NCBI GenBank assembly: GCA_007126865.1
Contig: SLAN01000232.1
Location: 1-7,304, forward strand
Reading direction: 5' to 3'
Source of the DNA: Spirochaetales bacterium
Lineage (GTDB): Bacteria; Spirochaetota; Spirochaetia; DSM-27196; SKKC01
DNA: 7,304 bases
The notes under the pieces were generated by a model that saw only the letters and a list, made by a program, of their open reading frames with translations, was not told the DNA's origin and ran no database searches. Shown piece by piece: positions 1-6,047 of the stretch. How positions within the stretch are numbered: the stretch's first letter is position 1; each line of letters begins with the position of its first letter. The translations under genes were made by a program, and so were the position numbers.

Positions 1-1
1 A

Positions 2-115
2 CTGTTCCGGAGGATGCATATTCGCTACTTCGCCGAGGAGATCGGCTCGATTGCCGACGAGGCGGAGGCGGTCGCCGATCGCCTCTCCATTTACGCCATC
101 AAGCGAAATCTGTAG
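2..115 (+). CDS. DUF47 / PhoU-like phosphate transport accessory protein (C-terminal fragment)
   Basis: Only the last 37 codons lie in the window; the 5' part is off the left edge. The readable tail ends in the pattern EEIGSIADEAEAVADRL followed by SIYAIKRNL and a TAG stop. An amphipathic helix with alternating acidic residues, an AD-x-AE-x-VADRL core and a terminal basic residue is typical of the C-terminus of DUF47 proteins, which are PhoU-like helical-bundle proteins. In many bacteria this family is encoded directly upstream of a PiT phosphate permease and is thought to modulate it. That arrangement is seen here: the permease ATG follows the stop by 15 bases in the same direction. The family call rests on a short tail plus context, so it is probable rather than certain. 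Confidence 0.75.
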   Translation: MFRRMHIRYFAEEIGSIADEAEAVADRLSIYAIKRNL

Positions 116-130
116 AGGCGGCGGGTATCG

Positions 131-1180
131 ATGGATCCGACCGGATTGCTCTTTCTTACGAGCGGCCTCTATATGGGTTGGTCGCTCGGGGCAAACGACG
201 CTGCGAATATTTTCGGTACCGCGGTCGGTACCCGGATGGTGCGATTCCGCACCGCCGCGGTGATCTGTGCGGTTTTCATCACCCTCGGCGCGGTGCTCAG
301 CGGCCGTGGCGCTGCCGGCGGGCTTACGGATGTCGGTGCGGTCAACGCGTTGGCCGGCTCGTTCGTCGTTTCGGCGACGGCCGCTCTGACCGTTACGATT
401 ATGACGCGAGCGGGTCTGCCGGTATCGACTACGCAGGCGATCGTCGGTGCGATCGTCGGATGGAATCTCTTCGCCGGCAAGCCGACCAACCCCGAGGCGC
501 TCACCACGATCGTCGCGACCTGGATTTACGGCCCCATTCTCGGTGCACTCATAGCGCTGATCCTCTTCTACATCGTGCGCTATGTACTTTCACGCGTGAA
601 GATCCACCTGATCCGGCTCGATCGCTACACGCGTACGGCACTCGTACTCGCGGGTATCTTCGGAGAATACAGCCTCGGTGCGAATAACATGGCGAACGTG
701 GTCGGGGTATTCCTCGAGGCGAGTCCGTTTCAGGCCGTTACGGTATTCGGCATGACGCTTTCCGGCGAGCAACAGCTCTTTGCGCTCGGCGGTATCGCTG
801 CCTCGGTCGGTGTCGCCACCTATTCGCAGCGCGTTATGTCGACCGTTGGCGCGGAGTTGTACAAGCTCTCTCCGATCACCGCCTTCATCGTCATCGCATC
901 CACCGCAACCGTGCTTTTTCTTTTCGCCTCTGAAGGGCTCGAAGCGTGGCTTCAGGCGCGCGGGCTTCCGTCCTTCCCGCTCGTGCCGGTTTCTCAGTCA
1001 CAGGCGGCGGTGGGATCGATTATCGGTGTCAGCCTCGCTCGCGGTGGTCGCAACCTGAACTGGCGCCTGCTCGGGAATATCGTGGTCGGCTGGGTCGCAA
1101 CGCCGACCGCGGCCGGCCTCCTCTCCTACCTCGCACTCTTCTTTATGCAGAACGTCTTCCTACAGCAGGTGTACGTATAG
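131..1180 (+). CDS. pit: PiT-family inorganic phosphate permease
   Basis: Integral inner-membrane carrier expected to import inorganic phosphate with a cation. The 349 residues are almost wholly hydrophobic and show the inverted two-fold repeat of the family (PF01384). The first signature, GANDAANIFG, is at residues 20-29, and its partner GANNMANVVG is at 183-192. Each repeat has a second motif: LPVSTTQAIVGAIVG (96-110) and VPVSQSQAAVGSIIG (285-299). A polar loop around residues 155-168 separates the halves. The length suits the short bacterial PiT forms. The ribosome site is weak (GAGGCGG at 115-121), so translation may depend on coupling to the DUF47 gene just upstream. That neighbour favours phosphate over sulfate, which some PiT relatives carry. 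The second signature has Asn where Asp is usual. A permease gene follows 13 bases downstream. Confidence 0.93.
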   Translation: MDPTGLLFLTSGLYMGWSLGANDAANIFGTAVGTRMVRFRTAAVICAVFITLGAVLSGRGAAGGLTDVGAVNALAGSFVVSATAALTVTIMTRAGLPVSTTQAIVGAIVGWNLFAGKPTNPEALTTIVATWIYGPILGALIALILFYIVRYVLSRVKIHLIRLDRYTRTALVLAGIFGEYSLGANNMANVVGVFLEASPFQAVTVFGMTLSGEQQLFALGGIAASVGVATYSQRVMSTVGAELYKLSPITAFIVIASTATVLFLFASEGLEAWLQARGLPSFPLVPVSQSQAAVGSIIGVSLARGGRNLNWRLLGNIVVGWVATPTAAGLLSYLALFFMQNVFLQQVYV

Positions 1181-1183
1181 CGT

Positions 1184-1187
1184 GGAG
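1184..1187 (+). promoter_or_regulatory. Ribosome binding site that sets the GPH permease start
   Basis: GGAG lies 6 bases before ATG 1194 in the short gap after the phosphate permease stop. The in-frame GTG at 1182 overlaps this site and has no ribosome site of its own, so ATG 1194 is preferred. Confidence 0.6.
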
Positions 1188-1193
1188 ATCTAC

Positions 1194-2498
1194 ATGGCGA
1201 GAACGCTTCCGCTTTGGGGGAAAATCATCTACGGCGCCGGTGCCGGCGGCTGGTCGCTTATAGACCGGGTCATGATCACCTGGCTCTACTACTACTACAT
1301 AACCAGTCCGGAAGAGGGTGTGTCCGCGCTGATGCCACCGCTGCTATTCAGCGGAATTATGCTCGCCGGCCGCGTTGTCGACGCGATCGCCGATCCGGTC
1401 GTCGCCCGCTATTCCGATAACATGGAGAGCCGGGCGGGGCGGCGGATGCCGTTCCTGCTTGTAAGCGGAATCCTTTACACTGCGGTGTTCATCGCTCTCT
1501 TCTACCCTCCGGTCGCCGACGTATCAATCTGGAACGCGCTCTACCTCGCCGTCGTTCTCGCGCTCTATTTTATACTGTTTACCGCATACGTCACTCCGTA
1601 TCTCGCGCTCTTGCCGGAGCTCTCGCGCAGCACGCGCGACCGCGTCGACCTCTCCACGTGGAAGGCGGTTTTCTTTCTCGTCGGCAACGCCATCGCGCTC
1701 GTCGGTATCGGCGTAGCGATGAGCCTGTTCGGATTTCACGGCGCGATTATCGCTATGGGCACCATCGGGCTGATCATGCTGTACCTGCCCGTGCTTATCC
1801 GGGAGCGCGAGTTTGCGGTCGGCAAGCCCTCGACACTCAATCTCCGCGACGCGATTCGTACCACCTTTCGGAATCGACCGTTCCTGATCTACCTCGCCGG
1901 AAACAACGCGTTCTGGTTCGGGTTCAACATCATCGTGCTGAATCTTGCCCTTTACGTTACCGAGCTGCTCGGATTGCCGGAGGGTGAGACCGCTACCTTC
2001 ATGGCCGCCGCCTTCGGCGTGGCCGCGGTCACCTTCCCGTTCGTGAACCTCCTCTGCAAGCGGCGAGGGCTGAAGTTCGCCATGCTGCTGTCACTGCTGC
2101 TCTTCGCAATCGTACTGCCACCGATCTATTTCGTCGGCGAGCCGGTCTTCGGGTTAACGCCCGTCACCTACACGCTGATCATTATGGGACTGGCGGGTAT
2201 TCCGCTGGCCGGGCTCTTCATTGTTCCCGACGCGATCGTCGCCGCAGTATCCGATCTGGAGGTCGGTCTCTCCGGCCAGCGGCGCGAGGCGATGTATTTC
2301 GGAACGCAGGGACTTCTGTTGAAGGTGAATCTGGGGCTTTCGACGGTAATCTCGGGCGCGCTGCTGCAGTTCTTCGGCAGACCGTTGGGCATCCAGCTTA
2401 CCGGGCCGGTTGCCGGGGTCTTCATTCTCGCCGGGCTTCTGATTTTCCTGCGCTACCCGGAAAACCGCACCGCCGAAGCTACCGGCGCGTCTCGTTGA
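1194..2498 (+). CDS. GPH-family (MelB-like) MFS cation symporter
   Basis: Twelve-segment inner-membrane symporter of the glycoside-pentoside-hexuronide family; 434 residues, normal for the group. The first helix is followed by YYYYIT (about residues 33-38). The motif RVVDAIADP (60-68) keeps two Asp residues (63, 67) at the spacing of the cation-binding pair in MelB, and is followed by YSD (73-75) and GRRMPF (82-87), the typical cytoplasmic loop. The C-terminal half has SDLEVGLSGQRREAMYFG (353-370), the family's central loop signature. ATG 1194 is chosen over GTG 1182 because GGAG is correctly spaced before it. It appears cotranscribed with the phosphate permease. The substrate cannot be read from sequence: a sugar or glycoside is likeliest by family, although some members carry other organic anions. 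Its last 20 bases overlap the convergent oxidoreductase gene. Confidence 0.9.
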   Translation: MARTLPLWGKIIYGAGAGGWSLIDRVMITWLYYYYITSPEEGVSALMPPLLFSGIMLAGRVVDAIADPVVARYSDNMESRAGRRMPFLLVSGILYTAVFIALFYPPVADVSIWNALYLAVVLALYFILFTAYVTPYLALLPELSRSTRDRVDLSTWKAVFFLVGNAIALVGIGVAMSLFGFHGAIIAMGTIGLIMLYLPVLIREREFAVGKPSTLNLRDAIRTTFRNRPFLIYLAGNNAFWFGFNIIVLNLALYVTELLGLPEGETATFMAAAFGVAAVTFPFVNLLCKRRGLKFAMLLSLLLFAIVLPPIYFVGEPVFGLTPVTYTLIIMGLAGIPLAGLFIVPDAIVAAVSDLEVGLSGQRREAMYFGTQGLLLKVNLGLSTVISGALLQFFGRPLGIQLTGPVAGVFILAGLLIFLRYPENRTAEATGASR

Positions 2499-3582
2499 CC
2501 TCGATCCCGCGAGCAGCGAGTTGGTGGAGGAAGCTCTCGGGTGCCACCGCGCCCTCCGCTTCCGGCCCGAACACGCCGGTGGCCGCGATCTCTCCCCGAC
2601 CCATCATCTGCGCCCCGATGCTCAACGGGATCCCGGTCAGCCGCCGCATGCGATCTACCGCGGCGTAGCTTATGTGCACCGGTTCGCCGCCGTCTCGCCC
2701 GCGAATATCCACGCGGATACCGGAAAAGGTGCGTTCCTTTCGCACAGGAAAGAGCGGCATGAGAGTCTTCATGATCTTGCCGAGTACGTGTTTGCGCTTC
2801 GGTGTGGCGGTAAGGCCGAGCGCGCCTACGATGCGTGAAAGTGTATTGAGGTAGTTCTCGACCAGCCCCCCTTTCAGCACGACCTCATTCGGCCGACCGA
2901 GATTCGCCGGAATCGTTACCGGTTCGGGGTGTCCGAGATGGAACGTACGCACCGGACCGAGTGGCTCCGGGAACTCGACCGTTTCCGGCTCCGAGCCCGC
3001 TCGAACTTCGGCGGGTCGGCCGTCGAGATACGAGACAACCATGCCGCCGAATATGTGCAGCGTGTGGAGAACGACCGCGAATCCCGAAGTGTCCCCGGCG
3101 CTGCCGGCCCAGTAGATTCGGATCGAATCGACTTCGTCAAGAGAATCGTACCCCTTGCGGGCCAGCATATTGCTCAATCCGGGCGTCCATCCGATACCGC
3201 TGAGAATGCGGCGCCCGCGCTGTCGCGCGGCTTGATCGAGCTCGAGCACGGCGCTCACCGCGTCGTGGTCGTCGCAGATGCTCACGTAGTCGACGTCTGC
3301 CTCAAGGGCGGCCTCGACGATCGGCCGTTCGAATCGGTAGAACGGACCGAGTGCCCCGGCGATTACATCGTGACCACGCATTGCCGCGACCAGCTCCGTG
3401 TGTGACGTGGCATCTATCGCGCGCACCTCGGTTTTCGACCCACCCACCTCGGATGCAAGCCGCTCGGCCGCATCGGTGTTCAGATCGGCGATCGTGACCG
3501 CGGCGACATCCGGACCGGCCACGAGGTCGCGTACCGCCTCCGAACCCATGTCCCCGGCGCCGCCAAGTACCATCACCCTCAT
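2479..3582 (-). CDS. Saccharopine dehydrogenase-like NAD(P)-dependent oxidoreductase
   Basis: Cytosolic oxidoreductase of 367 residues. A Rossmann fold opens at the N-terminus with LGGAGDMGS (6-14) and an acidic residue, Asp33, at the end of the second strand, which often favours NAD over NADP. The family marks GALGPF (76-81), ADVDYVSICDD (95-105) and GIGWTPGLSN (129-138) follow, then a larger alpha/beta C-terminal domain as in PF03435-type proteins. Members make or cleave secondary-amine links (saccharopine, carboxynorspermidine), but many are uncharacterised, and this one matches no specific enzyme that I recognise. It is the last gene of the minus-strand operon. Its ATG overlaps the nitrilase stop as ATGA, and a strong AGGAGG (3588-3593) lies 5 bases before it. 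Its 3' end overlaps the convergent permease by 20 bases. Fold confidence is high; the reaction is unknown. Confidence 0.87.
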   Translation of the reverse strand: MRVMVLGGAGDMGSEAVRDLVAGPDVAAVTIADLNTDAAERLASEVGGSKTEVRAIDATSHTELVAAMRGHDVIAGALGPFYRFERPIVEAALEADVDYVSICDDHDAVSAVLELDQAARQRGRRILSGIGWTPGLSNMLARKGYDSLDEVDSIRIYWAGSAGDTSGFAVVLHTLHIFGGMVVSYLDGRPAEVRAGSEPETVEFPEPLGPVRTFHLGHPEPVTIPANLGRPNEVVLKGGLVENYLNTLSRIVGALGLTATPKRKHVLGKIMKTLMPLFPVRKERTFSGIRVDIRGRDGGEPVHISYAAVDRMRRLTGIPLSIGAQMMGRGEIAATGVFGPEAEGAVAPESFLHQLAARGIEVNETRR

Positions 3583-4925
3583 TTGCTCCTCCTCTGTCCC
3601 AACTCGCCCGGTGGAGTATGCGTGCCTCCCGCCGGGCCTGAGCCTCGGGGGGCACTACTCTCTGACCCGGTTGGATAGTAGCGCACCCCGGCAGTGCGGG
3701 CCGGCGCTCGCTCATACACCTTCGGGAAATAGCGCGCATGCAGTGACGGGTTGAAATCGCGATGCTCGTAACTTTCGCGCAGGCGTTCGAGCGCCGCAAG
3801 GTCCACTTCGGCGGTCACCAAACCGGCTTTCTCAGGATCGGCGGCTTCGGCGAGCACTCCGTCACCGTCAGGTGTGAGCGCGACAGGGGCGAAGATCCCG
3901 GACCTGCCGGTGAACCGGACGCCGAGAACGCTGCCGACGAGCGCGCTCTTCACCCCATAGAGGAGGCTCTCCTGCACGCGCGGAACGATGCCCCGCAGAG
4001 CGAGCCATCGATTGTATTCTGCCGCGTCGGCGATCGGAAGTGCAGCAACTCGCGCACCTTCGAGCTCGAGAATACGAAAGGTTTCGGAGAAGGTGGCATC
4101 CATACAGACCGGCGTGGCTATCGGTCCCAGATCGGTGTTGAAAACCGGAAAATCGGCCCCGGCATCGATGCCCCACGTATGCTCGACCGGCATGAGATGC
4201 ACCTTGTCGTGTGTCCCGATCAGCGTACCGTCGGGCGAGAAGAGCATCGCGCGATTGACCAGGCGTTCACCGTCGGGCAGGAGGAAGCTTCCGCCAACGA
4301 TGTGGACCCGATACCGTGCGGCAAGCCACGAGAATGTTGTGTGAACGATTCTTTCCGCAACCGGTCCGATGTAGCGAAAGACACCGGCTACCGATATGTC
4401 TGCGGATCGCGATGAGCGATCGTCGTCTGCCGAGTACCCGCCGGCAGCACGATCCGGTGAACCGCCGCCGGCGGCCGGGTCCGGTAAATCACCGTCGACG
4501 GCCCGGTCCGGTGAATCACCGCCTGCGACCGGATCCGGTAAACCGCCGCCGGCTCGACCGTTCACCGCCCCCGATGCTCCGCCGAAAACACCGGCGGCCA
4601 TCTCCTCGACGCCGGGCAGCATGCCGAGCAGTTGGAGGTTGTTGTACTCGGGAAAGACGACCAGCTCGGCACCGGCGAGGCGTGCCTCGGCTACCCACCT
4701 ATGCATCTCGGCGGCGTACTCGACAGGATCTGCAAAGAGCTTTGCCCGAAGCTGCACCGCGGCAACGGTAAACGTCGACTCGATCGTGGTCGCCTTCGTA
4801 TCGACACCCTCCGCCATCCCCGAACGACCGGCCGCATTCGCAAGAGATCGTCGCAATCTGCCGGGTCTCGCTTTCCACAGCAAATACCGGCGGAGCAGGC
4901 GCTCTTTTGCTTTGAAGGATGCCAT
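3579..4925 (-). CDS. Carbon-nitrogen hydrolase (nitrilase superfamily), catalytic residues intact
   Basis: Predicted cytosolic amidase-type hydrolase of 448 residues, longer than the usual 260-330. The core starts at FTVAAVQL (52-59). The catalytic set is visible: Glu93 in VVFPEYNN, Lys241 in HDKVHLMP, Glu248 in PVEHTWG and the nucleophile Cys274 in TPVCMDATF. Three additions explain the length. The first is a basic N-terminal stretch (11 Lys/Arg and one acidic residue in the first 36). The second is a Gly/Pro/Asp-rich insert at about 115-175, built from a 9-residue repeat. The third is a polar, probably disordered tail after about 418. The chosen ATG overlaps the preceding stop as TGATG and has AAAGGAA (4934-4940) 8 bases ahead. 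Met37 (ATG at 4817) would remove the basic stretch and cannot be excluded. It sits between an inactive-looking paralogue and the oxidoreductase. Substrate unknown. Confidence 0.88.
   Translation of the reverse strand: MASFKAKERLLRRYLLWKARPGRLRRSLANAAGRSGMAEGVDTKATTIESTFTVAAVQLRAKLFADPVEYAAEMHRWVAEARLAGAELVVFPEYNNLQLLGMLPGVEEMAAGVFGGASGAVNGRAGGGLPDPVAGGDSPDRAVDGDLPDPAAGGGSPDRAAGGYSADDDRSSRSADISVAGVFRYIGPVAERIVHTTFSWLAARYRVHIVGGSFLLPDGERLVNRAMLFSPDGTLIGTHDKVHLMPVEHTWGIDAGADFPVFNTDLGPIATPVCMDATFSETFRILELEGARVAALPIADAAEYNRWLALRGIVPRVQESLLYGVKSALVGSVLGVRFTGRSGIFAPVALTPDGDGVLAEAADPEKAGLVTAEVDLAALERLRESYEHRDFNPSLHARYFPKVYERAPARTAGVRYYPTGSESSAPRGSGPAGGTHTPPGELGQRRSK
3588..3593 (-). promoter_or_regulatory. 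Strong Shine-Dalgarno for the oxidoreductase, inside the nitrilase coding end
   Basis: A perfect AGGAGG on the minus strand ends 5 bases before ATG 3582 and lies within the last codons of the upstream nitrilase gene. It confirms the start choice. It also implies that the oxidoreductase can be translated independently of, or more strongly than, the gene it is coupled to. Confidence 0.75.
4443..4550. repeat. 27-bp in-frame coding minisatellite (4 copies)
   Basis: Four back-to-back 27-bp units (4443-4469, 4470-4496, 4497-4523, 4524-4550) share the core TCCGGTRAAYCRCCG on the plus strand. Copies alternate between GGTGAA and GGTAAA, giving a 54-bp higher-order pattern. In the minus-strand nitrilase they encode residues 126-161 as 9-residue units: GGGLPDPVA, GGDSPDRAV, DGDLPDPAA, GGGSPDRAA. 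A decayed fifth unit follows to about 4416. The unit is a multiple of three, so copy-number change would not shift the frame. Confidence 0.9.
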
Positions 4926-5830
4926 CAGCCCGATTCCTTTGCCGATTCCCCGGTGTAGAGTGCCGGAAGGTAGAACCGATACGCCTCGGGGTTCAACAAA
5001 TCGAGTAGCGGATAGGATGCCACCAGTCGGTCGCGTGCGCCGCGGTCGAGATCGCCGACAGCGACCGAAGGTCTATCCGCATTCGCCGCGCCTCCCCAGC
5101 TGAGATAGCCGCACATTCCGGCGGTGATCTCGCACGGAGCGAGCACGACGCTGCACGCTCCGGTCGAAACCGCCCAGAACTGATTCTGTTGCACCTGTGC
5201 CCACAGTGAATCGATCGCGCTCCAGCGAAGCGCCTCGGAATGCGAGGCCGCCGCGTGACCGCCGACCGCCTGATGGTTGCGCCGGCTCGGTACGGCGTCA
5301 CCGGAGGGGTAGCCGGTCGTACCCACCGCGGCTACAAGTTCCACCCCCTGCAGCGCCATGATTCGACCGACCTCAGGATACCGGAGGTCGCTGCCGACCG
5401 CAACTCCGACAGCTGTTCCCTCGATATCGAACACCGATAACTCATCGCCTCGAGCGTATCCGCTCTCGCGCTCGCTACGGCTGAGGTGCGTCTGCCGCTG
5501 CACGCCGAGCACGTCTCCGTTCGGATCCCAGACATGCGCAGCGATATGACGCCTGCCCTCGGTTAACTCCACCGAGGGACCGCCGATAGTATGTATGCCG
5601 AGCTCGGCCGCAATTCGGGCAGCGAGATCGATGATGGGGGCGCCGCGGTTCGGTTCGGTATCCGACGCTCGCGCCGGCGACTCGTGACTCCCGACCGCGT
5701 CCGGCGACGAAAGAGCGCGCGAGTCGGAGAGTACGACAATCCGAACGTCCTCGACCCGACGCACAGCGCCGACAACGCGCTCGAATGCGTCGCGGCCGAA
5801 CACCATTGTTGAAACCCCGGCAACTCGCAT
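4925..5830 (-). CDS. Nitrilase-superfamily protein lacking the catalytic triad (predicted pseudoenzyme)
   Basis: A 301-residue protein with the carbon-nitrogen hydrolase fold: GVQRQTHLSRSE (109-120), VFDIEGTAVGVAVGSDLRYPE (133-153) and the following VELVAAVG strand align naturally with family blocks of the form RKTHL...E and GvaICyDlrfPE. Every catalytic position is changed. The Glu is replaced by Asp36 (VVLSDS), the Lys by Gln113 (RQTHL) and the Cys by Gly146 (VGSDLRYPE); the second Glu may survive as Glu120 or Glu122. Hydrolysis is therefore unlikely, and a structural or regulatory role, perhaps as partner of the active paralogue encoded immediately downstream, is inferred. The reading frame is open to 6007. 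The start at 5830 is chosen because GGGGAG (5836-5841) precedes it by 5 bases, the fold begins there (MRVAGVSTMVF), and a promoter-like pair lies inside the extension. First gene of the operon. Confidence 0.83.
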   Translation of the reverse strand: MRVAGVSTMVFGRDAFERVVGAVRRVEDVRIVVLSDSRALSSPDAVGSHESPARASDTEPNRGAPIIDLAARIAAELGIHTIGGPSVELTEGRRHIAAHVWDPNGDVLGVQRQTHLSRSERESGYARGDELSVFDIEGTAVGVAVGSDLRYPEVGRIMALQGVELVAAVGTTGYPSGDAVPSRRNHQAVGGHAAASHSEALRWSAIDSLWAQVQQNQFWAVSTGACSVVLAPCEITAGMCGYLSWGGAANADRPSVAVGDLDRGARDRLVASYPLLDLLNPEAYRFYLPALYTGESAKESG

Positions 5831-5835
5831 AATTG

Positions 5836-5841
5836 CTCCCC
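5836..5841 (-). promoter_or_regulatory. Shine-Dalgarno that sets the pseudoenzyme start
   Basis: GGGGAG on the minus strand lies 5 bases before ATG 5830. The alternative upstream ATG at 6007 has no purine-rich site before it, so this element decides the start. Confidence 0.65.
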
Positions 5842-5897
5842 GACGGCAAGGTGGGTGCAGTCGGCGCCCGTTCGCACACCAATCGCCCGGGCACCGA

Positions 5898-5926
5898 AGC
5901 ATACGATGCAATTCGCCGGTCGGCAA
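5898..5926 (-). promoter_or_regulatory. Candidate sigma70 promoter of the nitrilase operon
   Basis: On the minus strand TTGCCG (5921-5926) and TATGCT (5898-5903) are separated by 17 bases, each matching 4 of 6 consensus positions. It would start transcription near 5890, about 60 bases before the chosen ATG at 5830. A match of this quality can arise by chance in 200 bases, so confidence is modest. Confidence 0.4.
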
Positions 5927-5933
5927 CCGGGCA

Positions 5934-5977
5934 TCGCGACACGTGTCGTGCGCCGTCGCGACACCGGCCTTCGCGAA
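5934..5977. promoter_or_regulatory. Palindrome cluster in the divergent intergenic region (possible operator)
   Basis: The 217-base gap between the divergent nitrilase operon and the GNAT gene (5831-6047) holds a perfect 12-bp palindrome, CGACACGTGTCG (5937-5948). It also holds two direct copies of TCGCGACAC (5934-5942 and 5956-5964) spaced 22 bases start to start, about two helical turns, and a further palindrome TTCGCGAA (5970-5977). They lie just upstream of the candidate minus-strand promoter. No regulator is identified, and TCGCGA also occurs elsewhere in the window, so the operator reading is tentative. Confidence 0.3.
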
Positions 5978-6000
5978 GAGAATCGCGGTGAAGAAAATCG

Positions 6001-6030
6001 TTGACATAACAAGGAATTACACCGGACTAT
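6001..6030 (+). promoter_or_regulatory. Candidate promoter of the GNAT gene
   Basis: A perfect TTGACA (6001-6006) is followed after 18 bases by a poor -10, GACTAT (6025-6030, 3 of 6 matches). Transcription would begin around 6037, leaving a very short leader that starts at the ribosome site GAGGTG (6037-6042). The -35 is convincing and the -10 is not. Confidence 0.4.
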
Positions 6031-6047
6031 TTCTATGAGGTGAGCCC

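Noticed and set aside
1182..1193. GTG start four codons upstream for the GPH permease
   Set aside because: The GTG overlaps the GGAG that is correctly spaced for ATG 1194, and the extra four residues add nothing recognisable.
1287..1298. TAC x4 microsatellite in the permease gene
   Set aside because: It encodes the Tyr run found at the same place in MelB-type permeases, so coding constraint explains it.
2929..3405. Plus-strand open frame opposite the oxidoreductase
   Set aside because: Antisense of a strongly supported gene, with no recognisable motifs.
3302..3799. Minus-strand open frame spanning the nitrilase/oxidoreductase junction
   Set aside because: Out-of-frame shadow of two real coupled genes; the product is Arg-rich with no family features.
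4443..4550. Possible CRISPR array
   Set aside because: The units are contiguous with no unique spacers, and the array lies in frame inside a gene. The same reasoning excludes the 16-bp repeat at 6578-6642.
4316..4771. Plus-strand open frame encoding Arg/Pro-rich repeats
   Set aside because: It is the antisense reading of the 27-bp minisatellite in the nitrilase gene. The minus strand has clear homology and the plus-strand protein is low-complexity Arg/Pro.
5831..6007. Upstream in-frame extension of the pseudoenzyme to ATG 6007, beginning with a hydrophobic stretch that resembles a signal peptide
   Set aside because: No ribosome site before 6007, a good one before 5830, the nitrilase fold starts at 5830, and a candidate promoter and palindromes lie inside the extension. 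The remaining residues are Arg/Cys-rich and look non-coding.
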